Shown here: piece after piece, positions 27,260-36,489 of the stretch | Numbering within the stretch: position 1 is the first letter of the stretch | Layout: every line of letters begins with the position of its first letter | NCBI GenBank assembly: GCA_002427885.1 | Contig: DIZI01000021.1 | Location: 1-64,000 of the forward strand | Source of the DNA: Paludibacter sp. UBA6032 | GTDB lineage: Bacteria; Bacteroidota; Bacteroidia; Bacteroidales; Paludibacteraceae | Direction: 5' to 3' | DNA length: 64,000 nucleotides | Made by a program: the position numbers and the translations under genes | The notes under the pieces: model-generated | Seen by the model: only the letters and a program-made list of their open reading frames with translations | Database searches by the model: none | Told to the model about the DNA's origin: nothing

Positions 27260-28720
27260 ATGATTTTCACTTCAATAGGATTTGCAGTATTTTTACCTGT
27301 AGTTTTTCTACTCTATTGGTTTGCAACAAAAGGAAATTTTAAATTTCAGAATATCCTGTTGCTTATTTCGAGTTATTTTTTCTACGGTTGCTGGGACTGG
27401 CGCTTTTTGTTTTTGCTCCTCTTCTCCACTTCGCTTGATTTTGTGACAGGTATAAAAATTCACGATGCTGAAAATAAAAGCACAAGAAAATTCTGGTTCT
27501 GGTTGAGTATCTGTGTGAATCTGGGCTTTTTAGGCGTTTTTAAATACTATAATTTCTTTGCTGCTTCTTTTGCCGAAGGATTGTCTTCGTTGGGTGTACA
27601 TGTTGATTTATGGACATTAAATATTATTTTACCTGTTGGTATTTCCTTCTATACTTTTCATGGGTTATCCTATGTGATTGACACTTACAATGAAAAAATC
27701 AAACCCGAAAGAAACTTTATAAATTACGCTGTTTTTGTTTCATTCTTTCCTTTGCTGGTAGCAGGTCCCATTGAAAGAGCCACTCACTTATTACCGCAAA
27801 TCATCAAAAAAAGGGAATTTGACTACTTAAAAGCTGTGGATGGCATGCGCCAGATCCTCTGGGGCTTGTTCAAAAAAATGGTAGTGGCCGATAATTGCGC
27901 GGAAATCAGCAATCATATTTTCGGGACTTACCAGAACCAAAGCGGAAGCCTGCTATTTTTAGGAGCCGTTGCCTTTGCCTTTCAAATATATGGTGACTTT
28001 TCGGGTTATTCGGACATTGCTATCGGAACAGCCAAACTTTTTGGAATTGATCTCTTACGAAATTTCTCCTACCCCTATTTTTCAAGAGACATTGCTGAAT
28101 TTTGGAGGCGTTGGCATATTTCACTCACATCCTGGTTAAAAGACTATCTATACATTCTACTGGGCGGTAGCAGAGGCACAAAGGCCAAAGTAATCCGCAA
28201 TACGCTCGTGATTTTTTTAGTCAGCGGATTTTGGCACGGGGCTAACTGGACATTTATTGCTTGGGGTGGATTTCATGCCTTGCTTTTTTTACCTTTGATC
28301 CTGTGGAAAACTAATCGGAAAAATATCAATATAGTTGCAGAAGGCAAACAGTTTCCCGGTTTCAAAGAATTGTTTCAAATCCTTTACACATTTTTTTTAG
28401 TAACTATCGGTTGGATATTTTTTCGGGCGGAAACATTCGAAAAAGCGACATATTTTATCAAAAAGATATTTAGTTTTAACACAAACTATTTCGACATTTC
28501 ATCATTTACGGATTTGAGTGCAGGCTTATCTGGTTTTACACTTTTATTTTCAGTGCTCTCGGTTATTGTATTAATTTTAGTGGAATGGAACAACCGGGAT
28601 AAAAGCCACGGATTTGATGTGTCCAATAAAAAATTCAGATGGCCAATGTATATCGCCTTGTGCCTGTCAATTTACATCTGTCAGGGCGGTTCATCGGCAT
28701 TTATTTATTTTCAGTTTTAG
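27260..28720 (+). CDS. MBOAT family O-acyltransferase (AlgI-like)
   Basis: A 486-residue polytopic membrane protein of the MBOAT family, which passes acyl groups across the inner membrane to a sugar or other hydroxyl acceptor outside. It shows the AlgI-type start (FLPVVFLLYWF), YFFYGCWDWRFLFLL, GPIERATHLLPQI, FWRRWHISLTSWLKDYLYI and the motif FWHGANWTFIAWGGFHAL, whose first histidine is the expected catalytic residue. It lies three bases upstream of an SGNH-type gene that probably completes the transfer. No alginate or D-alanyl-teichoate genes are nearby, so the acceptor is unknown. Confidence 0.92.
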   Translation: MIFTSIGFAVFLPVVFLLYWFATKGNFKFQNILLLISSYFFYGCWDWRFLFLLLFSTSLDFVTGIKIHDAENKSTRKFWFWLSICVNLGFLGVFKYYNFFAASFAEGLSSLGVHVDLWTLNIILPVGISFYTFHGLSYVIDTYNEKIKPERNFINYAVFVSFFPLLVAGPIERATHLLPQIIKKREFDYLKAVDGMRQILWGLFKKMVVADNCAEISNHIFGTYQNQSGSLLFLGAVAFAFQIYGDFSGYSDIAIGTAKLFGIDLLRNFSYPYFSRDIAEFWRRWHISLTSWLKDYLYILLGGSRGTKAKVIRNTLVIFLVSGFWHGANWTFIAWGGFHALLFLPLILWKTNRKNINIVAEGKQFPGFKELFQILYTFFLVTIGWIFFRAETFEKATYFIKKIFSFNTNYFDISSFTDLSAGLSGFTLLFSVLSVIVLILVEWNNRDKSHGFDVSNKKFRWPMYIALCLSIYICQGGSSAFIYFQF

Positions 28721-28723
28721 TAC

Positions 28724-29710
28724 ATGAAAAAATTCTTATTCTATATTTTCGGCTTCACCTTCGTGATCATTTTACTTTTTTCTCTTATCACTTTCATAAC
28801 TGATAAAGGACTGAAGAAGTCGGAATATGGCAATTTGAAAGAATGGAGTGATATTTTTAATAAAGATATTCATGCGGATCTTGTTATTCAGGGAAGTTCG
28901 CGCGCCTGGGTGCAGTTCAATACGTATATTCTTGATTCTGTTCTAAATGCGGATGCCTACAATATGGGAATGGATGGTACCCCTTTCGATGTTCAATATG
29001 TAAAATACAAATCCTACACAAAGAATAACAAATATCCTAAGGTGATTCTCCAAAATGTCGACTGGGATACAATGGATAAAAACACTCCTGTATTTCAGAA
29101 ATATCAATTGCTCCCGTATCTGAACAATCATTATTTTGACGAACAACTTTTAAACAATAAAATAATACCTTACAAAGATGTTTATTTCCCGTTTTTTAAA
29201 TATGCCGGTGAACCCAAAGCGGTTCAGGTTGGTTTTTCTGAATACTTTGGCATTCGACACTATGTATCTCCGAAACATAAGGGATTTATGAGTGTTGATG
29301 GAAACTGGAATGAAAGTGATTTTGAAAAAAGAAAGAACGGAGGAAAAGTTCATTGGCAAAAGAATCCGGAAGTTGAGAAACTTTTTATTGAATTCTTGCA
29401 GGATTGCCAAAGTAAAAAGATAAAAGTTGTTTTGGTTTTTACACCTTATTATCATGGGCTTAACAATATAATTATAGACATGACCGGATTAAAAACATAC
29501 TATAGAAATATAGCAATAAAATACAATGTTGAATTCTTAGATTATTCATTGGATCCGGTTTTCCATGATAAAAATTATTTCTACAATGCCAGCCATTTGA
29601 ATAAAAAAGGAGCTGAAATATTTACTTTGAAATTAGCAAACAAGCTGAAAGACATGCAAATTATTAAACCAGCGAACACAAATCAACCAGAAAAGTTGAA
29701 AGATAAGTGA
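28724..29710 (+). CDS. SGNH-like acyl-transfer partner of MBOAT (AlgJ/DltD-like)
   Basis: A 328-residue protein anchored by an N-terminal membrane segment (about 3-24) with the rest exported. GSSRAW at 57-62 fits SGNH block I (serine nucleophile), an NMGMDG segment follows near 81-86, and NASHLNKKGAEIF near the C-terminus gives the block V histidine; this block arrangement is seen in AlgJ, AlgX and DltD. The start is three bases after the MBOAT stop, so both are translated from one message. I infer that it moves an acyl group handed over by the MBOAT protein onto an exported glycan. A strong terminator follows. Confidence 0.72.
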   Translation: MKKFLFYIFGFTFVIILLFSLITFITDKGLKKSEYGNLKEWSDIFNKDIHADLVIQGSSRAWVQFNTYILDSVLNADAYNMGMDGTPFDVQYVKYKSYTKNNKYPKVILQNVDWDTMDKNTPVFQKYQLLPYLNNHYFDEQLLNNKIIPYKDVYFPFFKYAGEPKAVQVGFSEYFGIRHYVSPKHKGFMSVDGNWNESDFEKRKNGGKVHWQKNPEVEKLFIEFLQDCQSKKIKVVLVFTPYYHGLNNIIIDMTGLKTYYRNIAIKYNVEFLDYSLDPVFHDKNYFYNASHLNKKGAEIFTLKLANKLKDMQIIKPANTNQPEKLKDK

Positions 29711-29744
29711 ATATTTCAGCAGTAGAAAAATTCATACCAAATTT

Positions 29745-29785
29745 ATACAGACGAGGTGGCTTAAAGTCATCTCGTCTGTATTTTT
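29745..29785 (+). terminator. Terminator after MBOAT/SGNH pair
   Basis: ATACAGACGAG (29745-29755) pairs with CTCGTCTGTAT (29771-29781), followed by a T-run. Confidence 0.88.
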
Positions 29786-29822
29786 AAATATTCGGGTGGA
29801 TTTTACTGATAATATTTTTACG

Positions 29823-29853
29823 TTTTCGAAAGCAACGATTTCATTTATATTTG
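29823..29853 (+). promoter_or_regulatory. Promoter of small lipoprotein gene
   Basis: TTTT at 29823-29826, a 19-base spacer and TATATTTG at 29846-29853, 22 bases before the ATG. Confidence 0.55.
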
Positions 29854-29874
29854 CATCAATAAAAATAAAACGAC

Positions 29875-30303
29875 ATGAAAAGATCAACATTTTTAGTGTT
29901 TGCCTGTTCACTATTTATTTTATTGATAATAGCCGGTTGTAATTCAATAAATCAATTGGATGAATTTAAAACTTCAGATGACACAATGAGAATTGCGATT
30001 AAACAAACCTGTTATAATGAAAAGTACAATTTTACACTTCAATTTGATTCTGTAATAAATGATTCAAGATGCCCATATGGTGCTGAATGTTTTTGGGAGG
30101 GTAATGTTCAGGTAAAGTTTATATTAATCGATAAAAATAAGTTCTCACATATGTTATATTTAAATTCAAGTCCTGTTTTTCAAAATGACACAACAATTAC
30201 AGGAATAAATTACAGATTAATTGAAGTTGTGCCACATCCATCAATTAATTCAAAATTTGAATATTCTGAATACAGAGCTACAGTATTAGCAAATCCAAAA
30301 TAA
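29875..30303 (+). CDS. Small lipoprotein with DSRCP-x6-C-x-W motif
   Basis: A 142-residue predicted lipoprotein with signal peptide and lipobox (IAGC, Cys at about 22). The mature part contains a motif of the form DSRCPYGAECFWEGNVQV; two cysteines six residues apart followed by W-x-G-x recurs in small lipoproteins I have seen in Bacteroidota, but I cannot assign a function. The predicted fold is all-beta. The gene has its own promoter, is followed by a bidirectional terminator, and is visibly AT-rich compared with its neighbours. Confidence 0.75.
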   Translation: MKRSTFLVFACSLFILLIIAGCNSINQLDEFKTSDDTMRIAIKQTCYNEKYNFTLQFDSVINDSRCPYGAECFWEGNVQVKFILIDKNKFSHMLYLNSSPVFQNDTTITGINYRLIEVVPHPSINSKFEYSEYRATVLANPK

Positions 30304-30358
30304 TTATTTCTTCATTTCATTATTTAAAGTTACAGAGTAAAATACAGCTAAATAAAAA

Positions 30359-30388
30359 AAACAGTTACCCATTTCCGGATAACTGTTT
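30359..30388. terminator. Bidirectional terminator, lipoprotein / EF-G paralog
   Basis: AAACAGTTA (30359-30367) pairs with TAACTGTTT (30380-30388), with extra CC/GG pairing inside. T-rich tails occur on both strands; the minus-strand tail is the better one and serves the EF-G paralog ending at 30415. Confidence 0.8.
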
Positions 30389-30414
30389 TGATTTTGAATA
30401 GCAACAAAGATTGT

Positions 30415-32574
30415 TTATTCTTCTTCTTTTTTAGACTCTTCGTATTCTTTGAGTAATTTTTCCTGAATATCCACTGGTACCAGTTCATAGCTGGCAAACT
30501 TCATGCTGAACGAAGCACGGCCACCTGTAAGTGAACTTAGCGAAGTGGAATAACTTCCCAACTCTTTCAATGGAACTTTAGCAGAAAGCTTTTCAAATCC
30601 CTTTTCACTTTCCATGCCCATAATAATAGCCCGGCGACCCTGCAGGTCACTCATAACATCACCCAGACGATCTGAGGGAGCTTGTACGGTAACATCGTAA
30701 ATCGGCTCAAGCAATTTTGGTCCGGCTGCCTTGAAGGCCGCAGAGAAAGCGTTACGACCCGCCAGGCGGAAGGAAATTTCATTTGAATCAACCGGGTGCA
30801 TTTTGCCATCGTATACAATGACACGTACATCCCGGGCATAAGAACCCGTTAACGGTCCCTGTTCCATACGCTCCATGATACCTTTCAAAATGGCAGGTAA
30901 AAAACGGGCATCAATCGAACCACCTACAATACTATTAATAAATACCAATTTTCCACCCCAATCCAGATCAATTGTTTGTGTATCACGATTACTGATTTTG
31001 AATTCCTGACCATTAAAACGGAAAATGTCGGGAGCAGGCATACCTTCGTAAAAAGGCTCGATAATCATGTGAACTTCACCAAACTGACCAGAACCGCCCG
31101 ATTGTTTCTTATGACGGTAATCGGCACGGGCATTCTTTGTAATGGTTTCACGGTAGGGTATTTTTGGTTCTTTGAATTCAATTTCTATTTTATCGTTGTG
31201 TTCAAGTCTCCACCTCAATGTACGCAGGTGGAACTCGCCCTGCCCGTATAATATAGTTTGTTTCAGTTCTTTCGAAAGTTCAATGATACAGGTCGGATCT
31301 TCTTCATGCATACGGGTTAGCACCTCATTCATTTTTTCTTCATCCGATTCTGATTTCGCTTTTATAGCCCGGCGGTATTTTGGTTCCGGATATTTAATTT
31401 CTTTGAAATCATACTCACATCCTTTTACATTGAGCGTATTGCCGGTACGGGTGTCTTTTAGTTTTACCGTAGCACCAATATCACCGGCTTCAATTTCATC
31501 AACTTTATTTCTGATTTGCCCTGCAACAGCAAAAATCTGACTGATCCTTTCTTTGGAACTCCGATCAATATTCACTAAATCATCGCCTTCTTTCAACTTT
31601 CCACTCATCACTTTGAAAAAAGAAACTTCTCCGATGTGTGGTTCAACACTTGTTTTGAATACATAAATACTTGTCGGACCTTTTGAATCGGCTTCAACTT
31701 CTTTACCGTCTTTAGTTTGAGGTTTTTCGGTTTTATTGACGCTTGGAACCACATTACCCACAAATTCCATAAGCCTGCGAATTGCCATATCTTTACCTGC
31801 ACAAACACAAAATACTGGGAACATATCACGATGAACCATCCCTTTGCTGATTCCTCTTCGCATTTCTTCTTCGTCGAGTGAACCCTGATCAAAAAATTTT
31901 TCCATTAATTCTTCATCATGTTCTGCAGCTGCTTCTACTAAAATATTATGGAGATTTTGAGCTTTTTCTATTTCACTATCGGGAATATCCAGTATCTCAG
32001 GTACACCACCTTCGGGTTTCCATTGATACAATTTCATTTTCAACACATCAACTATAGCATTGAATTGCGGACCGGTGGAAAGAGGATATTGAATTTGAAC
32101 TACTTTATTTCCGTAGTTCTCTTTCAATTGCAATATGGTACGTTCGAAATCAGCTTTTTCCTGATCAAGATGATTCGCGACAAAAATAACAGGTTTATTG
32201 AACTTTTCTGTGTAACGGAAGTGATTGTTGGTACCAACTTCGATTCCGTATTGAATGTTGAGAAGGATTAATGCCGTATCGGTAACATTGAGGGAAGTTA
32301 CTACGCCACCAATAAAGTCGTCGGAACCGGGACAGTCGATAAAATTTAATTTTTTTCCAAGCCATTCTGTTTGTGCAATGGTAGAAAAGACAGAATAGCC
32401 ATACTCTTTTTCAACAGGGAAATAATCAGAAACAGTGTTTTGAGCCGCAACAGTGCCTCTGCGTTTTATAATACCACTCTCGTAAAGCATTGCTTCAACA
32501 AGAGTGGTTTTCCCGGAGCCAGAACTTCCCAACAATGAGATGTTCTTAATTTCATTAGATTGATATACTTTCAT
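30415..32574 (-). CDS. EF-G paralog with degenerate GTPase motifs (EF-G2 type)
   Basis: A 719-residue elongation factor G-like protein with all EF-G domains but an altered G domain. G1 is GSSGSGKT (16-23) instead of AHIDAGKT; switch I lacks RGITI; G3 is DCPGS (80-84), so the catalytic histidine of DTPGH is serine; G4 is NHLD (134-137) instead of NKMD. Domain III-V motifs such as GQGEFHLRTL and SGGSGQFGEVHM are kept. A Bacteroides EF-G paralog lacking GTPase activity that still supports translocation is known, and this looks like its orthologue. It is not the principal EF-G and not a tetracycline-protection protein. Confidence 0.85.
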   Translation of the reverse strand: MKVYQSNEIKNISLLGSSGSGKTTLVEAMLYESGIIKRRGTVAAQNTVSDYFPVEKEYGYSVFSTIAQTEWLGKKLNFIDCPGSDDFIGGVVTSLNVTDTALILLNIQYGIEVGTNNHFRYTEKFNKPVIFVANHLDQEKADFERTILQLKENYGNKVVQIQYPLSTGPQFNAIVDVLKMKLYQWKPEGGVPEILDIPDSEIEKAQNLHNILVEAAAEHDEELMEKFFDQGSLDEEEMRRGISKGMVHRDMFPVFCVCAGKDMAIRRLMEFVGNVVPSVNKTEKPQTKDGKEVEADSKGPTSIYVFKTSVEPHIGEVSFFKVMSGKLKEGDDLVNIDRSSKERISQIFAVAGQIRNKVDEIEAGDIGATVKLKDTRTGNTLNVKGCEYDFKEIKYPEPKYRRAIKAKSESDEEKMNEVLTRMHEEDPTCIIELSKELKQTILYGQGEFHLRTLRWRLEHNDKIEIEFKEPKIPYRETITKNARADYRHKKQSGGSGQFGEVHMIIEPFYEGMPAPDIFRFNGQEFKISNRDTQTIDLDWGGKLVFINSIVGGSIDARFLPAILKGIMERMEQGPLTGSYARDVRVIVYDGKMHPVDSNEISFRLAGRNAFSAAFKAAGPKLLEPIYDVTVQAPSDRLGDVMSDLQGRRAIIMGMESEKGFEKLSAKVPLKELGSYSTSLSSLTGGRASFSMKFASYELVPVDIQEKLLKEYEESKKEEE

Positions 32575-32827
32575 ACTGTATTAAAATATTAATGATTAAT
32601 ACTAAAAAATAAGTTGTTTTTTTTATGAAAAATCGTATGGCAATGTATGAAATCTCTATTAAATCTGTATTCCTATATTGTATGTTTTACAACATAATTT
32701 TAAGAAATTTATAGAAAGGAACTGAATATAACAGAGTATTAACTCAACATAATATTTAATTCAGGTCTAAAGCCAGTTTAGTTAAGTAATAATGTGGTTG
32801 GGTAAGATAATTTTTGCAAAAATGGAA

Positions 32828-34069
32828 TTATTTTAAGAAAAATAACCTTTTGGTATCACGCCAAAACTCTGGTGATTTTCTTAAAAAATAAATTATGATG
32901 AACAAACATATAGCCAGAATAACGCCGAAAACAGCGAAGCTATTCTCACCAGTAAAATAGGTTGTTAAAGAGAAGAAAAGTGTTCCCAGCAAAACAAAAA
33001 CGAAAGTGATTAAATTTAAATAGGCAATCATATCACCTAATTTTCGTCCCAGTTTCGCGCTCTGGAGCATCGATAAACATGGAATTTGAAAAATACCACC
33101 CATAAAAGCGACAGCAAAAATACTTCCGCCAAATATCCAAAAATTAAGTTGGAAAAATGTTAGCATAAAAAACAGGATACTCATACCTGAAATCCCAATC
33201 AGTATGAGTCCTTTTTTAACTTCATTTCCCGATATTTTTCCGGCAGCCCAGGTTCCCAAAGTAATGCCAATAGCAGCAAAAGCCATAACCACACCTGTTA
33301 GGGTGTTTGAAACATGATAAACATGTTTACAATGGATTACCAGATTCATTTGTAACATACCTCCGATTAGCCAAAAGGCTGAAGCCCCAAAAACAGCACT
33401 ATTTACAAATTTATGCCCGCGGGCATAGCGGTAAGATTCGATTAAAAACGGGATAGGATTTAAATGTCCGAGGTCTTCATTGCTTTCGGGTAATTCTTTA
33501 GCCCGAATGGATCGGGTAAATAAATATCCCATTAGAGCCAGTCCCATAAAAAGTCCAAACGTCAACCATTGGTTGTAATGATCCGAAACAACAGAAGCTA
33601 TTACAGTCCCGGTTAAGATTCCTAAAAATGCCATCATTTCAAAAATTCCGCTTCCAAAGGACACTCCTTCTACACCTCCAATGTCACGAATTAAACTATA
33701 TTTAGATGGGGAATACAGACAACTCAGAATGCCCATAAGTAAAACCGAAAAAACAGCAAGCATGACCCATTGAAAATAAAATGCCACGCAGGCAATTAAC
33801 ATGATGGGAAATTCGAGTAGTTTAAAAAAAACGAAAACCTTTTTCTTGGAATAAATAACGGCTAACCGTCCGCCAAGTGGAGAAAGGAAAAGGTATGGAA
33901 TAATTAATGATGCTGAAACAATGGAAATAAGTTGCGATTGGGTTAACCAATTTGGCATAGTCCAACTAACAGCAATAAATATAATGCTGTTTTTCAACAG
34001 ATTATCATTAAATATCCCTAAAAAATTACTTGCAAAGAGTGCTGTCCACTTACTTCGGATTATTGGCAT
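32828..34069 (-). CDS. MFS transporter, LplT-like
   Basis: A 413-residue carrier with about twelve membrane segments. The start ALFASNFLGIFNDNLLKNSI matches the FNDNLxKN pattern of the LplT/lysophospholipid branch of the major facilitator superfamily, which flips lysophospholipids inward for re-acylation. The acyltransferase partner domain (Aas) is not fused and not adjacent, so substrate assignment is tentative. It lies 33 bases downstream of the CYTH gene on the same strand and 253 bases before the EF-G paralog. Confidence 0.75.
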   Translation of the reverse strand: MPIIRSKWTALFASNFLGIFNDNLLKNSIIFIAVSWTMPNWLTQSQLISIVSASLIIPYLFLSPLGGRLAVIYSKKKVFVFFKLLEFPIMLIACVAFYFQWVMLAVFSVLLMGILSCLYSPSKYSLIRDIGGVEGVSFGSGIFEMMAFLGILTGTVIASVVSDHYNQWLTFGLFMGLALMGYLFTRSIRAKELPESNEDLGHLNPIPFLIESYRYARGHKFVNSAVFGASAFWLIGGMLQMNLVIHCKHVYHVSNTLTGVVMAFAAIGITLGTWAAGKISGNEVKKGLILIGISGMSILFFMLTFFQLNFWIFGGSIFAVAFMGGIFQIPCLSMLQSAKLGRKLGDMIAYLNLITFVFVLLGTLFFSLTTYFTGENSFAVFGVILAICLFIIIYFLRKSPEFWRDTKRLFFLK

Positions 34070-34102
34070 GTGAATTCATTTCCTGGTTCAATAACTTGTT
34101 TA

Positions 34103-34570
34103 TCACCATTTAGTAAATGGATTTTTCACTAACATGGCATTGTAATATTTTCGGTCGCCGGTCACTTCTTCACCAAGCCATGCAGGTTTAACGAAATTTT
34201 CATTTTCGAAGCTTAACTCAATTTCAGCAACAATTAATCCCTGATTGTCACCTTGAAATTCATCCACTTCAAAAGTATGATCACCTGATTTCACAAGGAA
34301 GCGGGTTTTATCAATCACTCCAGGTTCGCATAATTTTAAAAGATCTTCCACATCTGCAACGGGAATTTCCTTCTCCCATTCAAACCGGCTGATTCCGGAT
34401 GCATCAGCATTACCTTTTATGGTGATAAATCCCTGATTACCTTTGATTCGCACTCTTACGGTTCGTTCCGGGTCAGACGACAAATATCCTTGTTTTATCG
34501 TGAATTTCTTAAAGACATCTATCTTAAAATCACCCTGAACCAAAAATTTTCTTTCTATTTCCTGTGCCAT
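34103..34570 (-). CDS. CYTH domain protein (triphosphate tunnel)
   Basis: A 155-residue CYTH protein. EIERKFLV at residues 4-11 is the diagnostic N-terminal strand, followed by alternating basic/acidic strands (TVRVRIKGNQGFITIKG, RFEWEKEIPV, KTRFLV, FEVDEFQGDNQGLIVAEIEL) that build the triphosphate-binding tunnel. Bacterial members hydrolyse inorganic triphosphate or have unknown substrates. The frame extends 27 codons upstream, but a TAnnTTTG box at 34592-34599 lies within that stretch and homologues begin at MxQEIERKFLV, so the ATG at 34570 is used. Probably cotranscribed with the MFS gene. Confidence 0.88.
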   Translation of the reverse strand: MAQEIERKFLVQGDFKIDVFKKFTIKQGYLSSDPERTVRVRIKGNQGFITIKGNADASGISRFEWEKEIPVADVEDLLKLCEPGVIDKTRFLVKSGDHTFEVDEFQGDNQGLIVAEIELSFENENFVKPAWLGEEVTGDRKYYNAMLVKNPFTKW

Positions 34571-34591
34571 ATTTTGAATTTTCATAAAAAA

Positions 34592-34622
34592 CAAAGATAC
34601 AATTTTGAAGTGATATGACAAG
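34592..34622 (-). promoter_or_regulatory. Promoter of CYTH-MFS unit
   Basis: On the minus strand, CTTG (34622-34619), a 19-base spacer and TATCTTTG (34599-34592), 22 bases upstream of the CYTH ATG. It fixes the start downstream. Confidence 0.55.
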
Positions 34623-34732
34623 TATAAGGAATTCGTATCATAAAAAAACAAAACGTTAAATATTAAACTTGAATAGAACTATCCATAATCTGATTTCATG
34701 ATTTAAACTGTAAGATTTTAATTTTTCGGGTA

Positions 34733-34767
34733 CAAAAAAACCGCTTACGAATTATTCTTAAGCGGTT
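34733..34767 (-). terminator. Terminator after glnS
   Basis: AACCGCTTA (34739-34747) pairs perfectly with TAAGCGGTT (34759-34767); the minus strand continues in a T-run. It lies 27 bases beyond the glnS stop. Confidence 0.88.
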
Positions 34768-34794
34768 TTATTTAATTATATAGTGTTGAATTGA

Positions 34795-36489
34795 TTATCT
34801 GCTCTGTTCTTTTGCCCAACTGTCTTTCAGCGAAACGGTACGGTTAAATACCAGTTTTTCCGGTGTTGAATCCAAATCCACGTTAAAATATCCAATCCGT
34901 TGAAATTGAAAATGATCCAACGGTTTCGCATTGTTCAAAGAAGATTCAACTTTACAATTTGTGAGCACTTTCAGCGAATCAGGATTCAATAATTCACGGA
35001 AATCACGTTCATCGGCTGATGGATTTTCGACACTAAACAAACGATCATATAAACGCACTTCAGCGTTTAAACAATGAGCAACGGAGACCCAATGAAGAGT
35101 TCCTTTTACTTTACGGCTCGATTCGGGCATTCCGCTTTTTGTCTGTGAATCATATTCACAATAGATTTCCTCCACCTGACCGTCAGCATCTTTTTTGAAA
35201 CCTGTACATTTCACAATATATGCACTCTTCAGACGAACTTCCTGCCCCGGTGTCATACGGAAGTATTTTTTTGGAGCTTCTTCCATGAAATCTTCGCGTT
35301 CAATATACAGTTCTCCCGAGAATGCAATTTTATGGGTTCCTGCCGATTCATCCTCCGGATTATTCACTGCCTCCATCATTTCCACCTGATTTTCAGGATA
35401 ATTACTAATGATGAGTTTTACAGGATTAATAACAGCATTAACACGGGCAGCCGTTTTATTTAGATTTTCCCTAACTGAGTGTTCAAGTAAACCAATATCA
35501 TTTTGAGCTTCGAATTTGGTAAAGCCAATTTTATCAATAAAATTATGAATTGATTCCGGTGAAAAACCACGACGACGCAAACCGCATATTGTGGGCATAC
35601 GGGGATCGTCCCAACCGCTTACCAAACCCTCCTGAACCAATTGTAACATTTTACGTTTGCTCATCACTGTATAAGTGATGTTTAAGCGATTGAATTCAAT
35701 TTGACGGGGACGATAATCAGAATCTTTGAATTGGTCAATGAACCAATCGTATAGCGGACGATGAACTTCAAACTCCAACGTGCAAAGGGAATGTGTTACA
35801 CCTTCGAAATAATCCGATTGGCCATGGGCATAATCGTACATTGGATAAGCTTTCCAGGTCCAACCGGTACGGTGATGTGGATGAGAATTAATAACGCGGT
35901 ACATTAACGGATCGCGAAAATGCATATTCGAAGAAGCCATATCTATTTTAGCACGTAAAACCATTGCACCTTCGGGAACTTCACCGGAATTCATTTTTTG
36001 AAAAAGTTCCAGATTTTCTGTAATTGGACGATTGCGATATGGACTTTCTGTCCCGGGTGTAGTTGGAGTTCCTTTTTGTTTAGCAATAGTTTCTGCGGAT
36101 TGTTCATCCACATAGGCTTTTCCTTTTTTTATTAAATCAACCGCTAAATCCCAGAGTTGTTGGAAATAATCAGACGCATAATATATATTTTTCCAATGGT
36201 AACCAAGCCATTGAATATCTTCCTGAATGGAATCAACGTATTCCACATCTTCTTTAACCGGATTTGTGTCATCAAAACGAAGATTACAGTATCCACCGTA
36301 ATTATCAGCAATACCAAAGTCCAGACAAATGGCCTTAGCATGACCAATATGCAGATAACCGTTTGGTTCGGGTGGAAAACGGGTTTGAATTCGTCCTCCG
36401 TTTTTACCATCTTTCAGATCTTGTTCCACAAAAGCTTCAATAAAATTCAGGCTTTTTTTTGGAGATTCTTCAATATTTTCAGTTGTCAT
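34795..36489 (-). CDS. glnS: Glutaminyl-tRNA synthetase
   Basis: Class I synthetase charging tRNA-Gln directly. From the ATG at 36489 (MTTENIEESPKK) the protein has 564 residues, the normal GlnRS size. It shows the HIGH-type motif PPEPNGYLHIGHAKAI, the RFDDTNP segment, KMSKS-type motif VMSKRKM and the two C-terminal beta-barrels that read the anticodon. The frame opens 14 codons earlier, but those codons run into a purine-rich repeat and are not conserved. Presence of GlnRS implies that the organism need not use the Glu-tRNA amidotransferase route for glutamine. Confidence 0.96.
   Translation of the reverse strand: MTTENIEESPKKSLNFIEAFVEQDLKDGKNGGRIQTRFPPEPNGYLHIGHAKAICLDFGIADNYGGYCNLRFDDTNPVKEDVEYVDSIQEDIQWLGYHWKNIYYASDYFQQLWDLAVDLIKKGKAYVDEQSAETIAKQKGTPTTPGTESPYRNRPITENLELFQKMNSGEVPEGAMVLRAKIDMASSNMHFRDPLMYRVINSHPHHRTGWTWKAYPMYDYAHGQSDYFEGVTHSLCTLEFEVHRPLYDWFIDQFKDSDYRPRQIEFNRLNITYTVMSKRKMLQLVQEGLVSGWDDPRMPTICGLRRRGFSPESIHNFIDKIGFTKFEAQNDIGLLEHSVRENLNKTAARVNAVINPVKLIISNYPENQVEMMEAVNNPEDESAGTHKIAFSGELYIEREDFMEEAPKKYFRMTPGQEVRLKSAYIVKCTGFKKDADGQVEEIYCEYDSQTKSGMPESSRKVKGTLHWVSVAHCLNAEVRLYDRLFSVENPSADERDFRELLNPDSLKVLTNCKVESSLNNAKPLDHFQFQRIGYFNVDLDSTPEKLVFNRTVSLKDSWAKEQSR

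Noticed and set aside
30415..32574. Tetracycline resistance ribosomal protection protein (TetM/TetQ type)
   Set aside because: The G domain is degenerate in the EF-G2 pattern, whereas Tet proteins keep functional GTPase motifs; no mobile-element context.
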